Of a stretch of DNA of 59,027 nt, positions 8,599 to 17,088 are shown piece after piece. The stretch is taken from contig JAZTYX010000052.1 of NCBI GenBank assembly GCA_045637095.1, positions 1-59,027 of the forward strand. The letters run 5' to 3'. The notes beneath the pieces were generated by a model. That model saw nothing but the letters and a program-made list of their open reading frames with translations, made no database searches and was not told where the DNA came from. The stretch's first letter is position 1. Each line of letters starts with the position of its first letter. Both the position numbers and the translations under genes were made by a program. The DNA comes from UMGS1649 sp045637095. Lineage in GTDB: Bacteria > Bacillota > Clostridia > TANB77 > CAG-465.

Positions 8599-9311
8599 TA
8601 AAGGAATATAAAAAAATATTAATAATGTCAGTTGTACTGCTAATACTAGTAATAGGTATAGTAATCGTATTTACATCAGATGTTTCGATAGCTGGTATAA
8701 AGAGCGGTTCAATATTTACTATATCTGAAGGTAAAAACAACCTAAACTCTTTAATGGAAAAAGAGAGTACAGTAAAAGCAGAACATCAATCAGCATTAGA
8801 TAGCTTAGAACAAGCTAAAAATACATATGAAACTGAAAAGAAAAAGTTTGATAATATAGATCAAGCAACAGTTGATTTAGTAAAAGAAGCAACAAAGGAT
8901 GAAAAGTATTTCATTGAGTATCTTTGGATAACATTAGGAAATTATGCGACAGACAACAATCTAATTATTGATGTAATAACACCAGGATCAACACTATCAT
9001 CAACAGGTGAAACACTAAATGGTAGTGGTTCAGAAGGTGGAGCAGGAAATGCTCTAGGCGGAGGATTAAATTTTGGCGGTGCAGAAGGTGGCACTGGTTC
9101 AAATAGACCGACTACAGATACATCATCGGTTGCTAATGATTCAATAAGAATAATAGTAAAAGGTAGATATGCAAATGTAGCAGATTTCGTATATGATGTT
9201 GAAAATGACAAAGAATTAAAATTTAGATTAGATAATATAAAAATGGTGTACAAATCAAATAACCAAATTGAAGCAACATTTAATATTTTAAGTCTACAAG
9301 TTAAAAAGTAA
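8595..9311 (+). CDS. PilO-like type IV pilus alignment protein
   Basis: 238 aa. One N-terminal membrane helix (about 7-28), a coiled coil (about 50-95, LEQAKNTYETEKKKFDN), then a Gly/Ser-rich flexible segment (about 135-175) and a C-terminal ferredoxin-like domain starting SIRIIVKGRYANVADFVYDV. This is the PilO layout (helix, coiled coil, ferredoxin-like domain), and the position right after PilM-PilN fits, although sequence similarity to PilO is weak by eye. The glycine-rich insert between coiled coil and C-domain is longer than usual. PilO pairs with PilN to connect the cytoplasmic motor platform to the pilus outside. Confidence 0.7.
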   Translation: MIKEYKKILIMSVVLLILVIGIVIVFTSDVSIAGIKSGSIFTISEGKNNLNSLMEKESTVKAEHQSALDSLEQAKNTYETEKKKFDNIDQATVDLVKEATKDEKYFIEYLWITLGNYATDNNLIIDVITPGSTLSSTGETLNGSGSEGGAGNALGGGLNFGGAEGGTGSNRPTTDTSSVANDSIRIIVKGRYANVADFVYDVENDKELKFRLDNIKMVYKSNNQIEATFNILSLQVKK

Positions 9312-9325
9312 GGAAGGTGATTTTA

Positions 9326-9676
9326 GTGGGAAAGAAAGAATGGATGTTATATATACTATTAACTATAGGCATGTTTGCATTTGTAGCAGTATTATTATTA
9401 GTTTCTATACCACAAGTAGAATCAGTTTCTGAACTACCAGAATCATATAAAGGTATAGTTAAAAGTGAATATACATTCGATGATTCTGTAAATGATAATA
9501 CTCTAGTAAAAGAGTATGATATAACATCAAGCGATGTTTCAAATGGATTAAAAAAGGACAAATATGAACAAGGCAATATAAATCCATTTACACCAAACAC
9601 AGATGTTACGGTATATAACGAACCTACTAAAAAGCCAGTAGATCCAAACAAACCGTTAACACCAAGTGATAAATAA
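9326..9676 (+). CDS. Small bitopic protein of the pilus operon (PilP position)
   Basis: 116 aa with an N-terminal membrane helix (MLYILLTIGMFAFVAVLLLV) and an acidic, probably disordered outside part ending in a proline-rich tail (VDPNKPLTPSDK). The QGNINPF tract near residue 86 recalls the short D/N-P-F motif by which PilP-type linkers contact PilN/PilO, but the protein has no PilP beta domain and no lipobox. The gene follows PilO by 14 bp. I chose GTG 9326 over GTG 9317 because AGGAAGG at 9311 is too close to the first. Function is inferred from position only. Confidence 0.55.
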   Translation: MGKKEWMLYILLTIGMFAFVAVLLLVSIPQVESVSELPESYKGIVKSEYTFDDSVNDNTLVKEYDITSSDVSNGLKKDKYEQGNINPFTPNTDVTVYNEPTKKPVDPNKPLTPSDK

Positions 9677-9684
9677 GGTTAATA

Positions 9685-9705
9685 CATCGCCTTACCTTGG
9701 CGGTG
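9685..9705 (+). promoter_or_regulatory. Hairpin in the leader of the major pilin gene
   Basis: CATCGCC, 7-base loop, GGCGGTG: 7-bp GC-rich stem with one G-T pair, no U-run, 33 bp before the pilin start. It may be an mRNA-processing or stabilising element that lets pilin be made in excess of the upstream assembly proteins. Confidence 0.45.
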
Positions 9706-9737
9706 ATTAATATAAATTTTTATAGGAGGAATAAAAA

Positions 9738-10112
9738 ATGAAAAAAGGTATTTCTTTAATCGTATTAGTAATCACAATTATCGTTATGATTATAATAGCT
9801 GGTGCTATAATAATCTCTTTAAACAGCACAAACGTAATCAACAGAGCTGACGAAGCTGTTGTTGCAACAGACGTTTCATCAATGAATGACCAATTAAACA
9901 TGGCTTACGTTGATCTTAAATTAGAAGATGCTTACAGATCTAAAAACGACTTTACTTCTTCTACAGCTGTAACAGTAAACGGACAATCTTATGCTTCAAT
10001 AGTTGCATATTATGAAGCATTTGCTCCAGCTATAAAAGATTTAGCTACTAAATACACAGCTTATGAATTAGTAGTAACTGGAAGCGGTGCAGCTTCTGTA
10101 GTTAAAAAATAA
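9738..10112 (+). CDS. pilA: Major type IV pilin (PilA-like)
   Basis: 124-aa prepilin: leader MKKG, then ISLIVLVITIIVMIIIAG, the assembly helix, and a small alanine-rich globular domain. Cleavage is expected after Gly4. The residue at +5 is Val, where nearly all type IV pilins have Glu. That substitution is shared with the large pilin at 15909, whose first 17 residues are the same. The call as major subunit rests on the perfect AGGAGG ribosome site, small size, codon use richer in C-ending codons (AAC, TAC, ATC) than its neighbours, and hairpins both before (9685) and after (10186) the gene that would set it apart from the low-copy assembly genes. Neither cysteine nor a disulfide loop is present. 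Confidence 0.85.
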   Translation: MKKGISLIVLVITIIVMIIIAGAIIISLNSTNVINRADEAVVATDVSSMNDQLNMAYVDLKLEDAYRSKNDFTSSTAVTVNGQSYASIVAYYEAFAPAIKDLATKYTAYELVVTGSGAASVVKK

Positions 10113-10185
10113 TTAACTAATTAACAGAATAAAGATTAATTAAAAATAAACTTAAGAAAAATAAGTAAAAAAAACTAATACGAAA

Positions 10186-10232
10186 AGTACACAGGACATA
10201 TGCATAATTACAATGTATATGTCCTTCGTACT
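10186..10232 (+). terminator. Hairpin / attenuator downstream of pilA
   Basis: AGTAC-AC-AGGACATAT, 15-base loop, ATATGTCCT-TC-GTACT. Nine plus five paired bases, followed by TAATATTATATTTATTT rather than a pure U-run. It probably allows partial read-through into the minor pilin and motor genes. Confidence 0.6.
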
Positions 10233-10295
10233 AATATTATATTTATTTGAGAGAAAACTTTGAAATAAGTATAATAATGTATAGGAGGGGTAATA

Positions 10296-11123
10296 ATGGT
10301 AGATTATATACATTTAGTTTGGTCAATATTTATATTTGTAACAGGGCTTATGTTTGGTAGCTTTTTTACGCTAGCAACATATAGAGTACCTAGAAAATTA
10401 GATATAGTAAAATCACGTTCGTTTTGTCCAAATTGTAAACACAAATTAGGCTTTTTTGATTGTTTTCCAATACTAAGCTATGTGTCTACACTTGGTAGAT
10501 GCAGATATTGCAGAAAGCCAATAAGTATTAGATATCCTATGATGGAACTTGCTAGTGGATTTGCATTTTTAATACCATTCTTATTCTTTGGATTTAGTTG
10601 GCAATTCTTTATAGTACTAGTTACATATGTATATGCTATGTTATATGTTGGAATTAGTGTTATGAGCTATAAAATGACAGATGAAGAAAAAGCTGAAGTG
10701 GAAAAACAAAGAGAAGAATTAAGAAATAAAAAACTTGAAAAAAAAAAGAACAATAAAAAAGGAGCTTTAAGTTCAGAAATAATAGTAGCTGTAGGTGTAT
10801 TTATGTTGTTTTTTGTATCAACTACGTTTGCATTACGCAACTATTATGGTACATTACAATCAACAAGTAAGAAATCTGAAGCTTTGAATTTATGTATGAA
10901 CAACTTAAATGAAGAAAAAGCAAAAGCTTATGCAAATATTACAAATAGTAATGGTACAAAGAAAGTTGGAAATACAGAATATACATATAAAATAGTAATA
11001 AGCAACTATATTAAAAATGGAACAGAAGTAGTTACAGGTGCTAAAGTTATTGAAAGCATAGTAACTTATGAATTAAATGATAAAATAGAAGAAATTACAT
11101 TAAAATCTATAAAGGTGGAATAG
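10296..11123 (+). CDS. Chimera: prepilin-peptidase N-terminal (DiS_P_DiS) domain fused to a PilV-type pseudopilin
   Basis: 275 aa. Residues 1-130 match the N-terminal part of PilD: membrane helix with GLMFGSFFTLATYRVP, the two CxxC pairs (CPNCKHKLGFFDCFPIL, CRYCRKP), then RYPMMELASGFAFL and two more helices. The A24 peptidase catalytic part (with its two aspartates) is absent. After a charged linker (about 131-160) comes KKGALSSEIIVAVGVFMLFF, a pseudopilin start with Glu at +5, then a globular domain. The predicted topology keeps the KKG cleavage site cytoplasmic, as a peptidase would need. No start codon or stop separates the two halves, so this is one reading frame. A complete prepilin peptidase must be encoded elsewhere. 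Confidence 0.8.
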   Translation: MVDYIHLVWSIFIFVTGLMFGSFFTLATYRVPRKLDIVKSRSFCPNCKHKLGFFDCFPILSYVSTLGRCRYCRKPISIRYPMMELASGFAFLIPFLFFGFSWQFFIVLVTYVYAMLYVGISVMSYKMTDEEKAEVEKQREELRNKKLEKKKNNKKGALSSEIIVAVGVFMLFFVSTTFALRNYYGTLQSTSKKSEALNLCMNNLNEEKAKAYANITNSNGTKKVGNTEYTYKIVISNYIKNGTEVVTGAKVIESIVTYELNDKIEEITLKSIKVE

Positions 11124-11124
11124 T

Positions 11125-11559
11125 ATGAGTGTGAAATCAAAAAGAGGTATAACAGTATCTTCTTTAGTACTTTATGTTGTATTATTTTTCGCTATAACAA
11201 CCTTCTTATCTATTGTCTATTCAAATATGAACGACACATTATTTAACAATAGGGGAATGGCACTAAATTATACAATGTTAAATAAATTAGAATATAATCT
11301 AACAGATAGCGCACTTCAAAGTGTGGATATTGTACTAGCAGATAATACTTTAACCTTCTCAAATGGGGATAAGTATTACTATGACAGTGCAAAAAAGATG
11401 GTAATATTAAATAATGGAGTACTTTGTACTAGCGTGTCTAAATTTGAACCAACAATAACAACAGGAACAGATACTAAAAAGTTAACAATAAACTTAAGAT
11501 TTAATAAGTATATGGCAGAATTAAATAAAACAATAGTATCTAGTGTAGAGGTGGAGTAA
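11125..11559 (+). CDS. Minor pseudopilin (PilW/GspJ position)
   Basis: 144 aa. Leader MSVKSKRG, predicted cleavage after Gly8, then ITVSSLVLYVVLFFAITTFLS. Position +5 is Ser. The globular part (about 50-144) has short beta strands (TLTFSNGDKYYYDSAKKMVIL) like GspJ/ComGF-type minor subunits. It follows the chimera by 1 bp and precedes the 58-aa pseudopilin by 1 bp, so the three form a tightly coupled minor-pilin set that would prime pilus assembly. Assignment to the W/J class is by size and order, not by clear similarity. Confidence 0.75.
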   Translation: MSVKSKRGITVSSLVLYVVLFFAITTFLSIVYSNMNDTLFNNRGMALNYTMLNKLEYNLTDSALQSVDIVLADNTLTFSNGDKYYYDSAKKMVILNNGVLCTSVSKFEPTITTGTDTKKLTINLRFNKYMAELNKTIVSSVEVE

Positions 11560-11560
11560 T

Positions 11561-11737
11561 ATGAAAAAAAGAGGATCAGCAACATTAGTTGTTATATTAT
11601 TTTCTACAATATTTATGCTATACACACTATCTACATATGCAGATGTAAGACATATGCAAAAGACATACAACGAGTACGAAAGCGGAATAATAGAAATGTA
11701 TGAAAAAGAATATAACGATATGGTAAATGTATTATAG
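11561..11737 (+). CDS. Very short minor pseudopilin (PilX/GspK position)
   Basis: 58 aa, from ATG 11561, just after the previous stop, with GAGGTGGAG as ribosome site. MKKRG leader, then SATLVVILFSTIFMLYTLST, the hydrophobic helix, and a charged helical tail (MQKTYNEYESGIIEMYEKEY). The G-S-A-x-L-V-V start is the PilX/GspK signature, where +5 Glu is typically missing because this subunit caps the tip. The usual globular domain is absent: the protein ends where the pilin helix ends. Confidence 0.7.
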   Translation: MKKRGSATLVVILFSTIFMLYTLSTYADVRHMQKTYNEYESGIIEMYEKEYNDMVNVL

Positions 11738-11746
11738 GAGGAGCAA

Positions 11747-13384
11747 ATGTTTGAAAGTATAAAAAATAAGAAAGCTTTATTGGGTACAGAATTAGTAAAC
11801 AATGGACTAATTACGCAAGAACAATTAGATGAAGCTTTAGCATACCAAAGAAATCATCCTGAACTTAAAATAGGTGAAGTAATTGATACATTAAATATGT
11901 GTGATAAAACTCAATTATTAAATGTAATTGCAGCTAAGCTACAATTAAAACCAGTAGTAATAGATGAAAGCTTTAATTTAGACTATACTAAATTGTTATC
12001 TAGAGACACGGTAATAAATTCAAAAGCTTTACCTTTTGAAATTGAAGGAACAAAAGCGAAAGTTGCTTTTGCAGATCCAGAAAATATAAAGATAGTAGAA
12101 AGTGTTAAGCTACAATTATTAAATATTGGTCTAGAAATGGAAAAATACGTAACTCTTAATTCTATGATAATAGATAAGGTTAAGAATGTAAAAAATGTTC
12201 AAGACAAATACGTAGATACAAACGAAAAAGATACTACTGTTCTTGTAGATAATATCATATTAACAGCTATTAAACAAAGAGCCAGTGATATTCACATAGA
12301 ACCAATGGAATCTAAGGTAAGAGTAAGATATAGAATAGACGGTGAACTTGTAACAGTTTCAGAGCTTCCTAAACAAAGACAATCAATGATTTCAGGAAGA
12401 ATAAAATCTATATCTAACATGCACCAAGAAATAACAACAGACCAAGATGGTAGTATTAATGATTACGAAAACTATAGTATCCGTGTATCTTCACAAAAGA
12501 ATATTAACGGAGAAAAATTCGTTCTGAGATTACTTAAAAAGAGCGGAAATGTAAGAAAATTATTTGATTTAGGTTTCCCACAAGATGAAGCTTTAGTAAA
12601 AAAAGCTTTTGATAAAAGAAATAGTATTATAGTTGTATGTGCACCTACTGGTGAAGGTAAAACTACAACATTGTATAGTATATTAGATTATTTAAACAGA
12701 CCAGATATAAATATAGTAACAATAGAAAACCCAGTTGAAATTCGTATGCCTGGTACAAACCAAGTAGAAATTGGTCATCACACATCATTTGCAGGGGCGC
12801 TTAGAACAGTTTTAAGACAAGATCCTAACATTATCCTTGTCGGAGAAATAAGAGACCAAGAAACAGCTGCAACGGCTATTGAATCTGGTCAAACAGGTCA
12901 CTTGGTTTTAACAACAGTCCATACAATTGATGCTATAGAGGCAATCACAAGAATAAGAAAGATGGGTATATCAGATTACGATGTATCTTCATCAATAGTA
13001 ACAATAATATCTCAACGTCTTGTTAGACAATTATGTCCAAAATGTAAGAAAAAACATAAAATGACACAAGAAGAAAGAGAATATTTTGAAAGAGTAGAAA
13101 AAGTAGCAGGGGTAGATTTAGATATAGAACATGCAGATATGTATGAACCAAAGGGCTGTAAAGAATGTAACAACCTTGGATATATCGAAAGAATTGGTGT
13201 CTTTGAAATACTATGTTTTGATGAGGTATTAAAAGATATGATAGCTGATGGAAAATCTGCTATAGACATAAGAAAATATGCAATGGAAAATACAGAATAT
13301 AGACCTTTAATAGCAGATGCTGCTAAAAAGTGTCTACAAGGATTAACAACTATTTCTGAAATAGATAAGAAAATAGTTATTTAA
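11747..13384 (+). CDS. pilB: PilB/GspE-type pilus extension ATPase
   Basis: Hexameric AAA-like ATPase that drives pilus extension from the cytoplasm, 545 aa. N-terminal MshEN-type domain (about 1-140; LLGTELVNNGLITQEQLDEAL and a second similar unit), a fold that in many homologues binds c-di-GMP. Walker A is APTGEGKTTT (299-308; note Glu where most have Ser), Walker B ILVGEIRDQE with catalytic Glu367, and the His box HLVLTTVHT follows. The four zinc cysteines are present: CPKC near 427 and CKEC near 467. Start ATG follows AGGAGGAGC. PilT and PilC follow immediately. Confidence 0.96.
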   Translation: MFESIKNKKALLGTELVNNGLITQEQLDEALAYQRNHPELKIGEVIDTLNMCDKTQLLNVIAAKLQLKPVVIDESFNLDYTKLLSRDTVINSKALPFEIEGTKAKVAFADPENIKIVESVKLQLLNIGLEMEKYVTLNSMIIDKVKNVKNVQDKYVDTNEKDTTVLVDNIILTAIKQRASDIHIEPMESKVRVRYRIDGELVTVSELPKQRQSMISGRIKSISNMHQEITTDQDGSINDYENYSIRVSSQKNINGEKFVLRLLKKSGNVRKLFDLGFPQDEALVKKAFDKRNSIIVVCAPTGEGKTTTLYSILDYLNRPDINIVTIENPVEIRMPGTNQVEIGHHTSFAGALRTVLRQDPNIILVGEIRDQETAATAIESGQTGHLVLTTVHTIDAIEAITRIRKMGISDYDVSSSIVTIISQRLVRQLCPKCKKKHKMTQEEREYFERVEKVAGVDLDIEHADMYEPKGCKECNNLGYIERIGVFEILCFDEVLKDMIADGKSAIDIRKYAMENTEYRPLIADAAKKCLQGLTTISEIDKKIVI

Positions 13385-13401
13385 TAAACATAAGGAGAAA
13401 T

Positions 13402-14490
13402 ATGGAAAGGTTTTTAGAAATAATAAATAAAGGAATAGAGTTAGGCGCAACGGATATTCATTTAATGGAAGGCTCTAAACCTTTATATAGGGTAAAGAGA
13501 ACATTAATAACAAATTATGAAGTAGAGCCTATGACTAAGTATGAAATGGTAACTTTACTTGAAGCTATGGTAGGAGATAACGATGCTTTAATGGAAAAAT
13601 TTGAGCAAACAAAACGTATAGATATACCATACGATGTAAATGAAGGTATAAGACTTAGAATAAATGCGTCTTTATCTTCAGGAACTCCAACCTTTTCAAT
13701 AAGAGTAATAAGAACAACAGATATAGACATAGACACATATAGATTAAGAGAAATATTGCAAGAAATAAGAAAGCACAAGACAGGTCTAGTATTAATAACT
13801 GGTAAAGTTAATTCTGGAAAAACAACAACACTAAATGCATTTGTACAAGATATGAACAAGATGTTCACAAAGAAAATAGTAATGTTAGAAGAACCAGTAG
13901 AATATATTCATAAATCTAACAAAAGTTTTATTGTACAAAAAGAAGTTGGTACAGAATCAGATGTTCCTTCATATTATGAAGGAGTAATAAATCTTTTAAG
14001 AGAAGACTCAGATATCGCCATAGTAGGTGAGATAAGAGATAGAGAAACAATGGATGCTGTAATAGATCTAGCAGAAGCAGGAGGTCTTGTTATAGGAACA
14101 TTACATACACGTTCATGCGGTGAAACAATAGATAGAATAATTGGAATGTATGAACCAAGTGAACATAGAGCTATAAAAAACACGCTATCTAATGTGTTAA
14201 AACTTGTAGTATCGCAAAAGTTAATTAATTCAAGAGATGGAAATGTTGTATTAGCTCCAGAAATAATGACTGTAAACACAACAATAGCAGCACTAATAAG
14301 ACAAGAAAGATTTAGTATTTCTGAGATTCAAGATGCAATTCACCATTCGAATGGTACTAACTTAGTAAGTTTTGAAAGGTCCTTTACAAAGTTATATAAA
14401 GAGCATATAATAGACTTAGAAACTATAGAACAAAGTGTAGAACCAGATAGTTTTAAACTAATTACTAATTTGATAGGGGGCGGATATTAA
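13402..14490 (+). CDS. pilT: PilT-type pilus retraction ATPase
   Basis: 362 aa, normal PilT size. Walker A GKVNSGKTTT (134-143), Walker B IAIVGEIRDRE with Glu210, and HTRS in the His box. The N-terminal part GIELGATDIHLMEG (about 9-22) is the classic PilT start (A-S-D-x-H). The C-terminal end replaces the AIRNLIRE motif by a weaker equivalent (EIQDAIHHSNG). Its presence implies retractable pili, which is the form linked to twitching and DNA uptake. It overlaps pilC by 1 bp. Confidence 0.93.
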   Translation: MERFLEIINKGIELGATDIHLMEGSKPLYRVKRTLITNYEVEPMTKYEMVTLLEAMVGDNDALMEKFEQTKRIDIPYDVNEGIRLRINASLSSGTPTFSIRVIRTTDIDIDTYRLREILQEIRKHKTGLVLITGKVNSGKTTTLNAFVQDMNKMFTKKIVMLEEPVEYIHKSNKSFIVQKEVGTESDVPSYYEGVINLLREDSDIAIVGEIRDRETMDAVIDLAEAGGLVIGTLHTRSCGETIDRIIGMYEPSEHRAIKNTLSNVLKLVVSQKLINSRDGNVVLAPEIMTVNTTIAALIRQERFSISEIQDAIHHSNGTNLVSFERSFTKLYKEHIIDLETIEQSVEPDSFKLITNLIGGGY

Positions 14491-15842
14491 TGCCTGAGTA
14501 TAAATATAGAGGAATGCTTAGGAATGGTAAAATAGTTAGAGGCGTTATGATGGCAAAAAACCGTCATTCGTTACTTAAAAGTTTGAAAGACAGTAGAATA
14601 CAACCAATCGAAGTTAAAGCGATGAGAGAAAAATTAATATCTGAATCTAAGAAAAAGGTAGATCACTCTAAGCTAGATAAAATCCAAAAGGATTTGGAAA
14701 AGCAAAGAATAGCAGGTATTAAGAAAAAGGCTGAAATTAGCCAAAAGCAAACTGCTGCTTCTAAATTAGGATTAGAAATTAATCTGCAAATGCCTAAACC
14801 TAAAGACATACTTGTAATGACTAACAGTATGTACGTTCTAAAGAAAGCTAAGTTCAACAACATAGCGACATTAGAATCGTTATATAATAGTACTCAAAAC
14901 AAGAAATTAAAAGAAACAATAGAAAATATATTAATAGGTGTAGAAGCTGGTGCGTCAATACATGAAATGATGGCGCAATATCCGAAGATATTCCCACCGC
15001 TATATATAAATTTCATTAGAGTTGGAGAAAACTCAGGTTCTCTAGATATGGCGTTGTTACATGCTAGAGACTTTATGGAAAGTGAAATAAACCTAAAGAA
15101 ACAAATTAAAGGTATATTATTACCGAAAGTATTAATGTTTGTTGGTATATGGATTGCAATGATAGCAGCACTATTATATGGTGTTCCATTAATTCAAAAT
15201 GTATACGATATGTTTGGTGTACAAAAAGAATTGCCACCTGCAACTATGTGGGCGTTAAATTTTTCAAAAGCAATAATGAAATATTGGTATATAGTAGTAA
15301 TGCTAATAGCAGCTATATATGCAATATTTAAGGTGTATTTATCCACATCCATAGGAAGATATGAATGGGATAAAATGAAGATTAAATTGCCTGTAATAGG
15401 AACATTAAACTTGAATATTATAGCAAGTAAATTCTTTAAGGCGATGCTTCTAAATTTAAGAAATGGACAAAGAATACAGGAAAGCTTGGAAAGTGCAAAA
15501 TCCGTAACAACCAACTATTATTTCTTGTCGTTGGTCGAAACGGGTAAAAACCAATTACAAGCCGGTGGTTCGTGGATAGATCCGTTTGAAGCAGATAAAG
15601 CATTCCCGGTAATGGCTATAGAAATGCTTAAAATAGGAATGCAATCCGACCTTGTAGAAATGATGGACAAGGTTGAAGAGTATATTCGTCAAGAAATAGA
15701 TGAATCAATACAAAAAACAATAAAAATATTACCAGACGTAACATACGTATTTGTTGGTATAGTACTAATATTCTTCGTAATAGTAGTTATGGTTCCGCTT
15801 ATGGATGTATACATGGGTGGATTCCTTATGGAAGGAATGTAA
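14490..15842 (+). CDS. pilC: PilC/GspF platform protein
   Basis: Polytopic inner-membrane platform on which PilB and PilT act, 450 aa. After a long basic N-terminal extension (about 1-105, rich in Lys), two GspF repeats are seen: the first with FIRVGENSGSLDMALLHARDF (about 174-194) and the second ending MVEEY-like KVEEYIRQEIDESIQKTI. Membrane helices fall near 207-232, 262-282 and 412-440. The start MPEYKYRGMLRNGKIVRGVM is the usual PilC beginning. It is the last core assembly gene before the hairpin at 15855. Confidence 0.93.
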   Translation: MPEYKYRGMLRNGKIVRGVMMAKNRHSLLKSLKDSRIQPIEVKAMREKLISESKKKVDHSKLDKIQKDLEKQRIAGIKKKAEISQKQTAASKLGLEINLQMPKPKDILVMTNSMYVLKKAKFNNIATLESLYNSTQNKKLKETIENILIGVEAGASIHEMMAQYPKIFPPLYINFIRVGENSGSLDMALLHARDFMESEINLKKQIKGILLPKVLMFVGIWIAMIAALLYGVPLIQNVYDMFGVQKELPPATMWALNFSKAIMKYWYIVVMLIAAIYAIFKVYLSTSIGRYEWDKMKIKLPVIGTLNLNIIASKFFKAMLLNLRNGQRIQESLESAKSVTTNYYFLSLVETGKNQLQAGGSWIDPFEADKAFPVMAIEMLKIGMQSDLVEMMDKVEEYIRQEIDESIQKTIKILPDVTYVFVGIVLIFFVIVVMVPLMDVYMGGFLMEGM

Positions 15843-15854
15843 GATAATATATAG

Positions 15855-15889
15855 GCAAGGTAAAACACAATATTTATGCCTTGCTTTTT
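15855..15889 (+). terminator. Hairpin between pilC and the large pilin gene
   Basis: GCAAGG, 18-base loop, CCTTGC followed by TTTTT. Short stem; the gene downstream starts only 20 bp later, so it may attenuate rather than stop transcription. Confidence 0.6.
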
Positions 15890-15908
15890 ATATAAAAAGG
15901 AGGAACAA

Positions 15909-17003
15909 ATGAAAAAAGGTATATCTTTAATAGTATTAGTTATTACAATAATTGTCATGATAATACTAGCAGCAAGTGTAGTTATTACACTTAGTAATAC
16001 AGGAATAATAAATAGAGCTAGCGAAGCTGTAGATTTATCTAATGAAAGACAAGTACAAGATTTAGCTGCGTTAATTTGGTCAGATGCATTTATGGATAGA
16101 AAAAGAGGAAGTGCATTAGAAACAGAAGTGACAACAAAATTATCTGAACAAGGAGTAACATCAGATAAGTGGAATATAACTGTAACAGATACGGGAGTAA
16201 GCGTAAAGAATAAGAATAATTTAACATTAGGAGAGCTTATAACAAGTGCAGCAGATTATGGTAAAACCGTAGATTATGAAGCAAATGGAGTTACTGATTG
16301 GAAAGTTTTTTATCATACAAATGAATATGTATATTTAATAGCAAGCGAAAAATTGGAGTATGATAAAGTTCCAACTACTATACCAGAAGCGACAATAGCT
16401 AAAGTTAGTCTAACAATAGATAATGAAACTAAAGATGTGGGAAATATATGTTGGGAAGAAAATCATGGCCCAACAACTACTGGAACAATACAAAATCCGA
16501 CATTATGGATGGCTAATTGGAGCAATTATTCAACTAATCCAAATGGGAGATGTGTTTCATATTTTTTAGATGAAACTTATTGGAGTGTATTTAAGAATGC
16601 AACAGAAAATTACAAATCATATGTGGTAGGCGCAATAGGAACACCAACAGCAGAAATGTTTGTAGCAAGTTGGAACTCTAAAAGAGAAGCCATAGGAAAC
16701 GAAGAAATATACAATGTAGAATTGAATTTAACAACTCAAACAGGTGGATATGCTGTAAATGGAACACATGAAATAGAAATAACAAGTACGGATGATTTAT
16801 ATATTTGGAATAACGAATATAATGCAGCTATTTGGTTAGCATCTCCACATAGAGAAAGTCATCTTACATGTTATGTTGGTTTTGATCATGTTGGCGGAAC
16901 AAATGCATACTTTACCGCTTACGGCATTCGTCCAGTAGTATGCCTAAAAGCATCAATACCAGCAACAGTTGGAACAACAACAGATTTTAGTTTAGTAAAA
17001 TAA
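15909..17003 (+). CDS. Large type IV pilin with C-terminal DUF6273-like domain
   Basis: 364 aa. The prepilin start MKKGISLIVLVITIIVMII is the same as in the major pilin up to residue 19 and also has Val at +5. Residues about 100-360 form a large extracellular domain rich in Trp and Tyr, with the closing motif AIWLASPHRESHLTCYVGF and GIRPVVCLKA typical of clostridial DUF6273-like domains (related to sulfatase-modifying/lectin-type folds). This architecture suits a pilus-tip adhesin. It starts at ATG 15909 after AAAGGAGGAAC. A strong terminator ends the operon at 17045. The adhesin role is inference; the domain name is from memory of the motif. Confidence 0.75.
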   Translation: MKKGISLIVLVITIIVMIILAASVVITLSNTGIINRASEAVDLSNERQVQDLAALIWSDAFMDRKRGSALETEVTTKLSEQGVTSDKWNITVTDTGVSVKNKNNLTLGELITSAADYGKTVDYEANGVTDWKVFYHTNEYVYLIASEKLEYDKVPTTIPEATIAKVSLTIDNETKDVGNICWEENHGPTTTGTIQNPTLWMANWSNYSTNPNGRCVSYFLDETYWSVFKNATENYKSYVVGAIGTPTAEMFVASWNSKREAIGNEEIYNVELNLTTQTGGYAVNGTHEIEITSTDDLYIWNNEYNAAIWLASPHRESHLTCYVGFDHVGGTNAYFTAYGIRPVVCLKASIPATVGTTTDFSLVK

Positions 17004-17015
17004 ACATAAATTACA

Positions 17016-17046
17016 AAAATGTCACTAAAAATAGTGGCATTTTTTA
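17016..17046 (+). terminator. Terminator of the pilus operon
   Basis: AAATGTCACT, short A-rich loop, AGTGGCATTTTTT: about 10 bp with one G-T pair and a U-run. A TATAAT at 17057-17062 just beyond it probably serves amaP. Confidence 0.85.
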
Positions 17047-17088
17047 TATTATGTGATATAATTATACTGAATTTTTGGAGGGATTATT

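Noticed and set aside
10296..10700. Complete prepilin peptidase PilD
   Set aside because: The A24 catalytic region with its two aspartates is missing; only the N-domain is there.
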